From positions 62,001 through 126,000 of the forward strand of contig JAMPGY010000002.1 of assembly GCA_023663705.1 (NCBI GenBank): DNA of 64,000 nucleotides. The letters are read 5' to 3'. The notes beneath the pieces are model-generated. The model made no database searches and was not told the DNA's origin. It saw only the letters and a program-made list of their open reading frames with translations. The DNA is from Clostridium sp. (GTDB lineage: Bacteria > Bacteroidota > Bacteroidia > Bacteroidales > Bacteroidaceae). Shown here one piece after another: positions 26,766 through 35,463 of the stretch. Every line of letters begins with the position of its first letter. The first letter of the stretch is position 1. A program made the translations under genes and the position numbers.

Positions 26766-27098
26766 CTTCAATGGTTCAAACTGTTTGTATATGAAAGACA
26801 AAAGGTTCAGTTTTAGTTTCATTTATCCTTCACAAACGGTTCATTTTTTCGATAGAGCCGCCGAAGCCATTCGTAATATTACCTTACATGAGACGGAAAC
26901 GCTAAAGCACGCTAATGCACACCTTCCCGTTTTTGAGAGTAATCCCATCCTGCAATACTCGCCCGTGGGAGGATAATGCGGTGTGCATGATGGCAATGCC
27001 GCACGGGGGAATGGGCGGTTGTGAAGTTGGAATGACGGAACGGTGAAGGAAAAGTGAACCTTTTCTCGCTCATTCACAAATAGTTTGAACCATTGAAG
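26766..27098. repeat. 333-bp element with ~54-bp inverted terminal repeats (MITE-like)
   Basis: 26766-26820 and the reverse complement of 27045-27098 share a 17-base identical start (CTTCAATGGTTCAAACT) and about 80 percent identity overall. A second nested inverted repeat, 26915-26923 with 26980-26988 (ATGCACACC / GGTGTGCAT), lies inside. No transposase frame is present. No clear target-site duplication was seen at the outer edges. Confidence 0.6.
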
Positions 27099-27157
27099 GA
27101 TATTCTGCATCCAGCCGTATTTCGGGGAGGATTGCCCTGTTATCGTCCCATGTTGCC

Positions 27158-27318
27158 GGACGCGTATAGAAGCCCCTACGGTACGTGTACACGAGTTCCT
27201 TCAGTACGTGTACTGATGCTTCTTGTTTACGTGTACTGAAACTCCTTCAATACACGTACTGAAGCACCTTATTTACGTATACCGAAGCCCCTTCGGTACG
27301 CATACCGCAGACTGTCCC
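27158..27318. repeat. Degenerate 23-bp tandem repeat, seven units
   Basis: Seven units of exactly 23 bases begin at 27158, 27181, 27204, 27227, 27250, 27273 and 27296. The consensus is near GTACGTGTACTGAAGCCCCTTC plus one variable base. Each unit contains the self-complementary core TACGTGTA or a variant. There are no spacers, so this is not CRISPR. Confidence 0.85.
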
Positions 27319-27336
27319 GTAGGCCTGTCCGATGTC

Positions 27337-27395
27337 AAGCCGTAGGTAAGGCCAATGATAAGCCACAGGTAAGGCCAATGACAAGCCGTTGCTAT
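27337..27395. repeat. Second 23-bp tandem repeat
   Basis: Units 27337-27359 and 27360-27382 both follow AAGCCRYAGGTAAGGCCAAT with three more bases, and a third partial unit begins at 27383. The period is the same 23 bases as the preceding array, but the sequence differs and it is out of phase. Confidence 0.75.
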
Positions 27396-27525
27396 GGAAG
27401 GCGGGCTTCGTCTATGGTGGATGGTGGGGCTTGATAGCCTTGGAATATGCAGCGTGAATCGTGTTTTTCTGTATAATACTGTCACTGGCTTTTATGTGTG
27501 GTGAGCGGTGAATTATGAATGGTGC

Positions 27526-27558
27526 ATTATGAATTGTGAATTATAAACGTTACTTTTG
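27526..27558 (+). promoter_or_regulatory. AT-rich repeat plus -7 box before the DUF4105 gene
   Basis: TACTTTTG at 27551-27558 exactly matches TAnnTTTG. The 18 bases at 27526-27543 are identical to 34007-34024 before another gene with the same -7 octamer. TATG at 27528-27531 is a 3-of-4 -33 element at 19-base spacing. Confidence 0.6.
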
Positions 27559-27590
27559 CACCTGCGATGCCCAAGCATCCGCCACCGCCT

Positions 27591-28781
27591 ATGAAGCTAT
27601 TGCGATATATCTTGTTCTGCCTGCTCGGTCTGACGACTGATGTCCTTCAGGCTGTTCCCGCTGACTCGCTCGAGGTGAGTCTGCTCACCTGCCAGCCCGG
27701 CCGGGAAGTGTATGAACTCTATGGGCACACCGCTCTGCGCTGCCGTGACTTCCGCACGGGGCTGGACGCCGTGTTCAACTACGGCGTGTTCAACTTCGAT
27801 ACGCCCCACTTCCTGTGGCGCTTCACGAAGGGCGAATGCGACTACGAGGTGCGCGCCGTGGACTTCCGCTATTTCTATGCCGAATACAGCGATCGGGGAA
27901 GCTACGTGGTGGAGCAGGTGCTCAATCTGACCACCGACGAGAAGATACGCCTGGTTGATGCGCTTATTCTCAACTGCCGACCCGAAAACCGTGGCTATCG
28001 CTACAACTACCTCTACGACAACTGTACCACACGTGTGCGCGACCGCATTGAGGAGGCCGTGGACGGACGGGTGGTCTATCCCGAGGGCAAGGCGCGCACC
28101 TACCGCGGGATTATCCACGAATACACCGCTGGGCATCCCTGGGCCGAACTGGGCAATGACCTGTGTCTGGGCGCGGATGTCGACACGTTGATTGGCGTGC
28201 GGGCACAGATGTTCGCGCCTTTCTATCTGCGCGAATACGCCAATGCCTCGGTGATTCTCTCGGCCGATGGGGGAGAGCGCCCGCTGGTGGCCGAGGAGCG
28301 TTATGCCGTGCAGCCTGCGCCGCGTGCGGAGGACGGTGGAGGGGTGTCGCCCATGGGGGTGTTCTGGGGGCTGCTCGTGCTGGTGGTTCTGCTCACCGCG
28401 TGGGAAGTACGTACCCGTCGCCTCCTCTGGGGGCTGGACGCTCTGCTGCTGACGGGGCAGGGCGTTGCGGGACTGGTGGTCAGCTTCCTGTTCTTCTTCT
28501 CCGAGCATCCGGCGGTGGGTTCCAACTGGCAGATTCTACTCTTCAATCCCGTGCCTTTGGTGATGATGCCCCGTGTGGTTTATTGTGCTATCAAGGGGAC
28601 AAAAACCCGTTATCATGCAGTGAAAATCGTATGGTTAACACTTTTTATGTTATTTTCCGCGTTGATACCGCAGAAATTTTGTGTAGTAATCGTACCTTTG
28701 GCAATCATTTTGTGGATTCGTTCCCTGAGATATATTATTTATTATAAAAAGCGACAAAGTCAATGCGTTCAAAGTCGATAA
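27591..28781 (+). CDS. DUF4105 membrane protein, candidate lipoprotein N-acyltransferase (Lnb-like)
   Basis: 396 residues from the ATG at 27591. An in-frame ATG at 27567 is closer than 10 bases to the -7 box and would add a Pro-rich tail before the signal peptide, so the later start is preferred. A signal peptide is followed by a soluble DUF4105 domain at about 25-245. It contains YELYGHTALRCRDF with a conserved His and YNYLYDNCTTRVRDRI with the likely catalytic Cys, as in papain-like/NlpC-type acyl-transfer folds. Four or five C-terminal membrane helices follow. From memory, a DUF4105-type Bacteroides protein was identified as the lipoprotein N-acyltransferase Lnb. This protein has a compatible layout, but I cannot confirm orthology. 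The next gene starts 19 bases before its stop. Confidence 0.8.
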   Translation: MKLLRYILFCLLGLTTDVLQAVPADSLEVSLLTCQPGREVYELYGHTALRCRDFRTGLDAVFNYGVFNFDTPHFLWRFTKGECDYEVRAVDFRYFYAEYSDRGSYVVEQVLNLTTDEKIRLVDALILNCRPENRGYRYNYLYDNCTTRVRDRIEEAVDGRVVYPEGKARTYRGIIHEYTAGHPWAELGNDLCLGADVDTLIGVRAQMFAPFYLREYANASVILSADGGERPLVAEERYAVQPAPRAEDGGGVSPMGVFWGLLVLVVLLTAWEVRTRRLLWGLDALLLTGQGVAGLVVSFLFFFSEHPAVGSNWQILLFNPVPLVMMPRVVYCAIKGTKTRYHAVKIVWLTLFMLFSALIPQKFCVVIVPLAIILWIRSLRYIIYYKKRQSQCVQSR

Positions 28782-30358
28782 ACAGTTATCGGTTACTGGC
28801 TTCTCTGGTAGTCGTTCTGGCCATGGCCGGAGCGGATGCCCAGACAGCCACCCCTGTGCCTCGGCTGGTGGTCAGCATTATGATCGATCAGTTGCGCAGC
28901 GACTATTTGGACGCTTTTGCCCCGCTGTATGGCGAACGTGGCTTTAAGCGGCTGATGAAGGAGGGGCATGCCTTCCTGCAGGCCGAATACCCCTTCAGTT
29001 CCCCCGATCGCGCGTCGGCTGTGGCCTGCCTCTATTCCGGCACGTCGCCCTACGACAACGGAGTGGTGGGCGAGACGTGGATGAACCGCCAGACTCTTCG
29101 GCCTGTCTATTGTGTGGACGATGCCGCATACGCCGGAAATCTTACCGCTGAGGCCTCCTCGCCGGTGCATTTAGCCGTGTCCACGCTGACCGATGAACTC
29201 AAAGTGGCTACCGGTGGCAAGGGAATGGTCTACGCTATATCCCCCTATCGCGATGCCGCCGTGCTTTCGGCCGGACATGCGGCCGATGCCGCTTTCTGGA
29301 TCAATGATCTCACGGGGCAGTGGTGCAGCACCTCTTATTATGGCGTCTATCCGCCTTGGGCGGTCAACTACGATCGTTATCATGCTTTGGGGACGCGTAT
29401 TTCCGATATAGTGTGGGAGCCGTCCAATCCTTTGGTGGGCAACTTCAACTATTTTGTGGGCGGAGGCGTTAAGGAGCCTTTCAAGCATAGCTACGGTGGT
29501 AACCGCAAGTTCCGATCGTTCAAGGCCAGTGCCTCGGTCAACGAGGAGGTGACCCGTTTTGCCACCCACTGCGTCAACAATACGGGGTTGGGGATGGACG
29601 GTGTGACCGATCTGCTCGCGCTGACCTACTATGCCGGTAACTTCGAGCACTATCCCGTGTCGGATTTTCCCATTGAACAGCAGGATACTTATGTGCGGCT
29701 GGATCGTGAGATAGGCAACCTGATGGACGCGTTGGAGCAGAAGGTGGGGCAGGGACAGGTGCTCTTTGTGGTAACTTCTACCGGATATGCTGACGAGGAG
29801 ACGGCTGACTTGTCGAAATATCGTATCCCCACCGGAACGTTCAGCATCAACAAGGCATCCGCTCTGCTCAATATGTTTCTCATGGCCATTTACGGGCCGG
29901 GCACTTATGTGGAGACGGTGTATGAGAATCAATTGTATCTCAATCATAAGCTGATAGAAGACAAGCAGCTCAATTTCAAAGAGGTGCTCGAACGCTCGCA
30001 GGACTTCCTGGTGCGCATGAGCGGGGTGAAGGACGTCTACACATCGCAGCGTCTGGCGCTCGGAGCCTGGACGCCCGGCATCAGCCGGTTGCGCAACAGC
30101 TACAATCCCAAGTGCTCGGGTGATATTCTGATAGAGGTGGCTTCCGGTTGGAAGCTGGTCAACGAAGAGACCAACTATCAGCAACTTGTGCGCAGCTCGT
30201 ACATGAGTTTTCCGCTATTCTTCTTCGGTTGCAACATCACGGCGCAGACCGTGAAGACTCCTGTGACAGTGGACTGCATAGCTCCCACTGTGGCCCGGAT
30301 GATACGCATCCGCGCGCCGAATGCCTGCACGGCGGCTCCTCTGGGCGGACTGAATTGA
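28763..30358 (+). CDS. PafA-like alkaline phosphatase family protein, active site degenerate
   Basis: 531 residues with a signal peptide ending GADAQ. The fold clearly follows PafA-type phosphatases: [17 protein letters not shown] at the N-terminus, the [16 protein letters not shown] block and [17 protein letters not shown]. However, the nucleophile region reads [15 protein letters not shown] where active members have a Thr and His. The Lys/Arg pair before AGH is YRD, the metal Asp-His-Gly motif reads [10 protein letters not shown], and the D-x-x-x-H site reads AGNFEHYP. Only the first metal Asp seems kept. It is therefore probably a non-catalytic periplasmic protein. It overlaps the DUF4105 gene by 19 bases and lies just before secA. 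The role is unknown; binding of a phosphate-containing ligand or a secretion/envelope partner is possible. Confidence 0.85.
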   Translation: MRSKSINSYRLLASLVVVLAMAGADAQTATPVPRLVVSIMIDQLRSDYLDAFAPLYGERGFKRLMKEGHAFLQAEYPFSSPDRASAVACLYSGTSPYDNGVVGETWMNRQTLRPVYCVDDAAYAGNLTAEASSPVHLAVSTLTDELKVATGGKGMVYAISPYRDAAVLSAGHAADAAFWINDLTGQWCSTSYYGVYPPWAVNYDRYHALGTRISDIVWEPSNPLVGNFNYFVGGGVKEPFKHSYGGNRKFRSFKASASVNEEVTRFATHCVNNTGLGMDGVTDLLALTYYAGNFEHYPVSDFPIEQQDTYVRLDREIGNLMDALEQKVGQGQVLFVVTSTGYADEETADLSKYRIPTGTFSINKASALLNMFLMAIYGPGTYVETVYENQLYLNHKLIEDKQLNFKEVLERSQDFLVRMSGVKDVYTSQRLALGAWTPGISRLRNSYNPKCSGDILIEVASGWKLVNEETNYQQLVRSSYMSFPLFFFGCNITAQTVKTPVTVDCIAPTVARMIRIRAPNACTAAPLGGLN

Positions 30359-30408
30359 CTGTTTGACACTTTCCCGACAGAGGAGTGGGATAATCCCTTT
30401 CTTTTTAG

Positions 30409-30416
30409 TATATTTG
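30409..30416 (+). promoter_or_regulatory. Promoter -7 box of secA
   Basis: TATATTTG is an exact TAnnTTTG match, 49 bases before the secA ATG. No clear -33 is visible. A small GGGAT-AATCCC hairpin just upstream may mark the end of the phosphatase transcript. Confidence 0.6.
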
Positions 30417-30464
30417 TGCCTCGAAGAGGGGGCACACCGTTTAACGAATATAAATAACGAATAC

Positions 30465-33400
30465 ATGGATATAAACAAATTTTTAAGTAAGCTTTTCGGT
30501 AACAAGTCCACGCGGGACATGAAGCAAATTCAGCCGTTGGTGGAACAGGTGAAGCAGGCCTATCCGGCCATTCATGCGCTTAGCAACGATCAGTTGCGTG
30601 CCAAGACACAGGAGATCAGACAGCAGATTCAGGATTCGGCCAAAGAACTGAAGGCGCGTATCGCCGAGGTGAGAGGGCAGGTGGAGCAGACGGAGATGCA
30701 GGACCGCGCACCGCTCTTTGCCCAGATAGACAAGCTGGAGAAGGAAGTGCTGGACAAATATGAGGAGGTGCTCAATGAGGTGATGCCGGTGGTTTTCTCT
30801 ATCGTGAAGGAGACTGCGCGCCGCTTTGCCGAAAATAAGACCGTGAAGGTGAAAGCTACGGATTTCGACCGCGAACTGGCCGCACGCTATGACTTCGTGG
30901 AGATTGAAGAAGACAAGGCCGTCTATCACAACCATTGGTTGGCCGGTGGAAACGATATGCAGTGGAATATGGTGCATTACGACGTGCAGCTTTTCGGTGG
31001 TGTGGTGCTTCATCAGGGTAAAATTGCCGAGATGGCTACGGGTGAGGGTAAGACACTTGTGGCCACGTTGCCCGTGTTTCTCAATGCGTTGACCGGAAAC
31101 GGTGTGCATGTGGTGACGGTGAATGACTATTTGGCCAAGCGTGACTCCGAGTGGATGGGACCCCTCTACATGTTCCATGGATTGAGTGTGGACTGTATCG
31201 ACAAGCATCAGCCCAACTCCGAGGCTCGTCGCCGTGCCTATCAGGCTGACATCACTTTTGGTACAAACAATGAGTTTGGTTTTGACTATCTGCGCGACAA
31301 CATGGCATCCGACCCGAAGGATCTGGTGCAGCGTGCCCATAATTTTGCCATTGTGGACGAGGTGGATTCCGTGTTGGTGGACGATGCCCGCACCCCGTTG
31401 ATTATTTCCGGTCCGGTGCCCCGTGGCGACGACCAGCTGTTTGAACAATATCAGCCATTGGTGGAAAAACTTGTCGGTGTACAGCGTCAGCTGGCTACCC
31501 AATACTTGGCTGAAGCCCGTCAGATGATCGCTTCGGACAACAAGGACACGGTGCAGGCCGGATTCCTGCAACTTTTCCGCAGCCACAAGGCGCTGCCCAA
31601 GAACAAACCCCTCATCAAGTACCTCTCGGAGCAGGGCATCAAGGCCGGCATGCTCCGTACGGAGGAAATCTATATGGAGAACAACAACCGTCGCATGCCC
31701 GAGGCGGTGGAGCCGCTCTATTTTGTGGTGGACGAGAAGATGAACAGTGTGGACTTTACCGACAAGGGTAACGAATGGCTGGCCAACTCCACATCGGATC
31801 CCGACCTTTTCGTATTGCCTGATCTGGCTACCGAGCTGTCGCAGATTGATGACGACAAGACGTTGAACGACGAGGAGAAGCTTGTGAAGAAAGATCAGCT
31901 TTACACCGAATATGCCGTGAAGAGCGAGCGTATCCACACCATACAACAGTTGCTCAAGGCCTACACCATGTTCAATCGCGATGATGAGTATGTGATTATT
32001 GATGGCGAGGTAAAGATTGTGGACGAGCAGACGGGACGTATCATGGATGGACGCCGCTGGAGCGACGGACTTCATCAGGCCGTCGAGGCCAAGGAGCACG
32101 TGAAGGTGCAGGCTGCCACGCAGACTTTCGCCACCATCACGCTGCAGAACTATTTCCGCATGTATCACAAACTGTCCGGTATGACCGGTACGGCTACCAC
32201 CGAGGCCGGTGAGTTTTGGGATATTTACAAGTTGGATGTGGTGGAGATTCCCACCAACCGGCCCATTGCCCGTAACGACATGAACGATCGCATCTATAAG
32301 ACTGCGCGAGAGAAGTACAAGGCTGTGATTGAGGAAGTGGAGGAAATGATCTACAACGGACGCCCTGTGCTTGTGGGTACCACCTCGGTGGAGATTTCCG
32401 AGATGTTGAGCAAAATGTTGCAGATGCGCCGTATACCCCACAATGTGCTCAACGCCAAGCTCCATCAGCAGGAGGCCGACATCGTGGCACAGGCTGGACA
32501 GAGTCGTCGTGGCACGGTGTGGGTGTGTCCCGACGGCCATGCTACCGGTGACCGGCAGACTGCACAACGCTACTGGGAAAATGCAAAGGCACATGATAAG
32601 AAAGGTGCGTTGCCCGGCGGAGACATCCGTGAGGAAGAGCGCCAGATCGGTGCCGTGACCATTGCCACTAATATGGCCGGACGTGGTACGGACATCAAAT
32701 TGACCGACGAAGTGAAAGCGGCCGGTGGTCTGGCCATTATCGGAACAGAACGCCATGAGAGCCGCCGTGTGGACCGTCAGTTGCGCGGTCGAGCCGGTCG
32801 TCAGGGTGATCCGGGATCGTCGGTATTCTACGTGTCGCTCGAGGACAAACTGATGCGTCTCTTCGGTAGCGACCGTATAGCCCGCATTATGGACCGCATG
32901 GGACATGAGGATGGCGAGCGAATGGAGTCTCCCATGCTCGACCGTGCTGTGGAGCGTGCCCAAAAGAAGGTGGAGGAGAATCACTTCGGTGTGCGCAAGC
33001 GCCTGCTCGAGTATGATGATGTTATGAACAAGCAGCGCACGGTGGTCTACAGCAAGCGCCGTCACGCTCTCATGGGCGAGCGTATCGGCATGGACATTGC
33101 TGATATGATATGGGTGCGCTGTGCCAAGATCATATCCTCGCAGGACTATGAGGGATGTCGTCAGGCCTTCATCGAGGAGTTTGCCATGGAGGTACCTTTC
33201 ACAGAAGAGGAGTTGACGAACACCAAGAGCGAAAAACTGTGTGAGAAGGCTTTCCAGGCTGCGATGGACCGCTTCAAGCAGAAGACCGAATTGATGGCCG
33301 GAGTGGCTAACCCTGTCATCAAACAGGTGTATGAGACTCAGGGCGCAATGTATGAGAACATCATGGTGCCCATTACCGACGGACGTCGCATGTATCAGAT

Positions 33401-33905
33401 TTCCGTACCTTTGAAGGAAGCATACGAGACAGAGAGCCGCTCCATTGTGAAGGCTTTTGAAAAGGCCATCCTGCTCCACAACATCGACGAGGCGTGGAAG
33501 GAAAACCTGCGCGATCTGGATGACCTGAAGCATTCGGTGCAGAATGCCAGCTATGAGCAGAAAGACCCGCTTTTGATTTTCAAGATCGAGAGTGCATCGC
33601 TTTTCGACAAGATGGTGGATCGCATGTATGGTCAGGCCATCAGCGTGCTCATGCGCGGACAGATTCCCGTGCAGGAACCGCAGCAGGTGCAGGAGGCTGC
33701 CGAGCAGCGTCCGCAGCGGAGCGAGCAGTATGTGGAAAGCCGTGCCGACCTGTCTGATCCCAGTCAGCAGGCTGCAGCGGCACAGGACACCCGCGAGCAG
33801 CAGAAGCGCCAGCCGGTTGTGGCAGACAAGATGCCCGGCCGCAATGAACCCTGTCCCTGCGGCAGCGGAAAGAAGTTCAAGAACTGTCACGGACAGGGGT
33901 TGTAG
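30465..33905 (+). CDS. secA: Preprotein translocase ATPase SecA
   Basis: 1146 residues from the ATG at 30465. The frame is open upstream to 30363, but that extension precedes the promoter and has no SecA similarity. Walker A is [16 protein letters not shown] and the DEAD-type Walker B is [20 protein letters not shown]. Helicase motif V is [12 protein letters not shown], followed by [20 protein letters not shown]. The C-terminal zinc-binding SEC-C motif is [14 protein letters not shown], used for SecB/lipid contact. SecA drives protein export through SecYEG. Two insertions stand out: a charged coiled-coil-like stretch at about 45-105, common in this phylum, and a ~48-residue segment at about 681-728 just before motif V. 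Confidence 0.98.
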   Translation: MDINKFLSKLFGNKSTRDMKQIQPLVEQVKQAYPAIHALSNDQLRAKTQEIRQQIQDSAKELKARIAEVRGQVEQTEMQDRAPLFAQIDKLEKEVLDKYEEVLNEVMPVVFSIVKETARRFAENKTVKVKATDFDRELAARYDFVEIEEDKAVYHNHWLAGGNDMQWNMVHYDVQLFGGVVLHQGKIAEMATGEGKTLVATLPVFLNALTGNGVHVVTVNDYLAKRDSEWMGPLYMFHGLSVDCIDKHQPNSEARRRAYQADITFGTNNEFGFDYLRDNMASDPKDLVQRAHNFAIVDEVDSVLVDDARTPLIISGPVPRGDDQLFEQYQPLVEKLVGVQRQLATQYLAEARQMIASDNKDTVQAGFLQLFRSHKALPKNKPLIKYLSEQGIKAGMLRTEEIYMENNNRRMPEAVEPLYFVVDEKMNSVDFTDKGNEWLANSTSDPDLFVLPDLATELSQIDDDKTLNDEEKLVKKDQLYTEYAVKSERIHTIQQLLKAYTMFNRDDEYVIIDGEVKIVDEQTGRIMDGRRWSDGLHQAVEAKEHVKVQAATQTFATITLQNYFRMYHKLSGMTGTATTEAGEFWDIYKLDVVEIPTNRPIARNDMNDRIYKTAREKYKAVIEEVEEMIYNGRPVLVGTTSVEISEMLSKMLQMRRIPHNVLNAKLHQQEADIVAQAGQSRRGTVWVCPDGHATGDRQTAQRYWENAKAHDKKGALPGGDIREEERQIGAVTIATNMAGRGTDIKLTDEVKAAGGLAIIGTERHESRRVDRQLRGRAGRQGDPGSSVFYVSLEDKLMRLFGSDRIARIMDRMGHEDGERMESPMLDRAVERAQKKVEENHFGVRKRLLEYDDVMNKQRTVVYSKRRHALMGERIGMDIADMIWVRCAKIISSQDYEGCRQAFIEEFAMEVPFTEEELTNTKSEKLCEKAFQAAMDRFKQKTELMAGVANPVIKQVYETQGAMYENIMVPITDGRRMYQISVPLKEAYETESRSIVKAFEKAILLHNIDEAWKENLRDLDDLKHSVQNASYEQKDPLLIFKIESASLFDKMVDRMYGQAISVLMRGQIPVQEPQQVQEAAEQRPQRSEQYVESRADLSDPSQQAAAAQDTREQQKRQPVVADKMPGRNEPCPCGSGKKFKNCHGQGL

Positions 33906-33941
33906 GCAATTCGGATATCTGATTTATAATTCATAATTGGG

Positions 33942-33982
33942 GGGGATGTGTGGCCAATGGTTTGCACATCCCCTCCTTTTCT
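33942..33982 (+). terminator. Terminator of secA
   Basis: GGGGATGTG at 33942-33950 pairs with CACATCCCC at 33965-33973, followed by CTCCTTTTCTT. Confidence 0.8.
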
Positions 33983-34006
33983 TGTATGCCGGACAATTAA
34001 TTATGA

Positions 34007-34045
34007 ATTATGAATTGTGAATTAAGAATTAAATTACTACTTTTG
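34007..34045 (+). promoter_or_regulatory. Promoter of the acidic hypothetical gene, with shared AT-rich repeat
   Basis: The -7 box TACTTTTG lies at 34038-34045 with ATTG at 34014-34017 (3 of 4) exactly 20 bases upstream. The 18-base repeat at 34007-34024 is identical to 27526-27543. A partial inverted copy, ATAATTCATAATT, lies at 33926-33938. Confidence 0.7.
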
Positions 34046-34081
34046 ATACAACAATCAATCTTTATATAAGGAGAACGAGCG

Positions 34082-34522
34082 ATGAACGCTACAGAACAAA
34101 CCATTCAGAAGATAGAAAAGGCGATACGCAAGGTGGCCGCCAAGTATCCCGCAGCGGAAGATAATCAAGTGCTTACGGATATCTATCTGCAAGTGAAAGC
34201 CGATTCGGGCGAACTTATGGCTTTCAATGACGATGACGTGGAACTGACCCGTTGCGTGGTGGAGGAGTGGATCGACTACCGGAGCGATAACTTCTACGAC
34301 GAGATCATGCCCGTGTTGCGTCAGGCCATACAGGCGATGTCCGACACAGTGGAACAGATGGCGTTGCTTAAGCCGTTCTCCTTTGTGCTTATCGACGATG
34401 AGGGAGAGACCGTGAGTGACATCTATTTGGTGGATGATGATCATCAGATATTTGATGGTGAACTACTAAAGGGACTCGATCGTGATTTGGATGAGTTTCT
34501 CAAGACACTTCTCGACGATTAA
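34082..34522 (+). CDS. Acidic hypothetical protein
   Basis: 146 residues, no signal peptide and no membrane helix, so probably cytoplasmic. It is strongly acidic, especially at the C-terminus (DRDLDEFLKTLLDD). A central helix-rich region has ELTRCVVEEWIDYRSDNFYD, followed by a strand-turn pattern FSFVLIDDEGETVSDIYLVD. I do not recognise a named family, although the sequence looks like a real conserved small protein with a clean promoter. It sits alone between secA and a GTG-started transporter 17 bases downstream, which may share the transcript. Confidence 0.8.
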   Translation: MNATEQTIQKIEKAIRKVAAKYPAAEDNQVLTDIYLQVKADSGELMAFNDDDVELTRCVVEEWIDYRSDNFYDEIMPVLRQAIQAMSDTVEQMALLKPFSFVLIDDEGETVSDIYLVDDDHQIFDGELLKGLDRDLDEFLKTLLDD

Positions 34523-34539
34523 GTAATTCTGACAGTTAC

Positions 34540-35463
34540 GTGAATCCCGTCCGCCGCTACGGCTTTCATGCACTGGCGTTTCTCATAGTCGCCATTTGGG
34601 GCACTACGTTTGTCTCCACCAAGGTGCTGATGCAGCACGGTCTCACGCCGGGCGGCATCTTCTTTGTGCGCTTTCTGATGGCTTATGTGTGCATCCTGCC
34701 GCTGGCACGGGGACGGCTGTGGGCCGACAGTCTGCGCGATGAGGCGCTCATGCTGGCGCTTGGTGTCACGGGCGGTTCGCTTTACTTTCTCACCGAGAAC
34801 ATGGCCCTGCGCTATTCCTATTGTTCCAATGTGGCCATCATCGTGTGTGCCACGCCCCTCATCACCGGTTTCCTGCTCAGTTTGTTCTACCGCGAGGAGC
34901 GGCCGGGCTGGCGTCGTTTTCTCTGTTCGCAAGGTGCGCTGGCCGGTATGGTGCTGGTGGTGCTCAACGGACATTTTGTGCTCCGCCTGTCGCCGTTGGG
35001 CGACGGTCTGGCGCTGTGTGCCTCCATCCTGTGGGCGCTCTATTCACTCACGTTCCGCATGGTGGGCGGGCATTATGATTTACTTTTCATTACGCGTAAG
35101 ACTTTCTTCTACGGACTGCTCACGGCTTTGCCCATTATTTTGTGGTTTCAGCCCGTGGACGTGGACGTGCTCCGTCAGGCACAGCCTGTGGTGTGGGCTA
35201 ACTTGGTTTACTTGGGTGTCATTGCTTCGTTTGGTTGCTTTTGGGGATGGAACGTAGCCATGAAGAGGCTGGGCGTGGTACGTTCCACCAACTACCTATA
35301 TCTCAATCCGGTGGTGACACTGGTCACTTCCCACCTTGTGTTGGGCGAGCAGATTACACCGCTGGCTGTGTTCGGAGCGGTGCTCGTGCTGGGCGGACTT
35401 TATGCCGAGGGACGTTTGCGCCGCAGCGAGCAGGTGGGCTGGAAAGGAGGGCGTGACCAATGA
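34540..35463 (+). CDS. EamA/DMT-family transporter
   Basis: 307 residues starting with GTG at 34540; the first internal ATG would remove the first two membrane helices. Ten hydrophobic segments in two EamA halves are evident. The family signature IVAIWGTTFVSTKVLMQ lies at the start and SLYFLTENMALRYSYCSNVAI in helices 3-4. The second half contains FGCFWGWNVAMKRLGVVRST and PVVTLVTSHLVLGEQITPLA. These inner-membrane carriers export amino acids or other metabolites, but the substrate here is unknown. It overlaps the next gene by 4 bases (ATGA). Confidence 0.92.
   Translation: MNPVRRYGFHALAFLIVAIWGTTFVSTKVLMQHGLTPGGIFFVRFLMAYVCILPLARGRLWADSLRDEALMLALGVTGGSLYFLTENMALRYSYCSNVAIIVCATPLITGFLLSLFYREERPGWRRFLCSQGALAGMVLVVLNGHFVLRLSPLGDGLALCASILWALYSLTFRMVGGHYDLLFITRKTFFYGLLTALPIILWFQPVDVDVLRQAQPVVWANLVYLGVIASFGCFWGWNVAMKRLGVVRSTNYLYLNPVVTLVTSHLVLGEQITPLAVFGAVLVLGGLYAEGRLRRSEQVGWKGGRDQ

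Noticed and set aside
25968-26816. A 282-codon plus-strand frame over the charged hypothetical gene
   Set aside because: It is Ser/Pro-rich with no motif and no promoter box upstream, while the minus strand has a good promoter and a plausible N-terminus. Its end runs into the inverted-repeat element.
27158-27395. Possible CRISPR array
   Set aside because: Units are contiguous 23-bp tandem copies without spacers and there are no cas genes.
30483-33890. A 1135-codon open frame on the minus strand opposite secA
   Set aside because: It mirrors the secA codons almost end to end, has no signal or domain, and its existence is explained by codon bias of secA.
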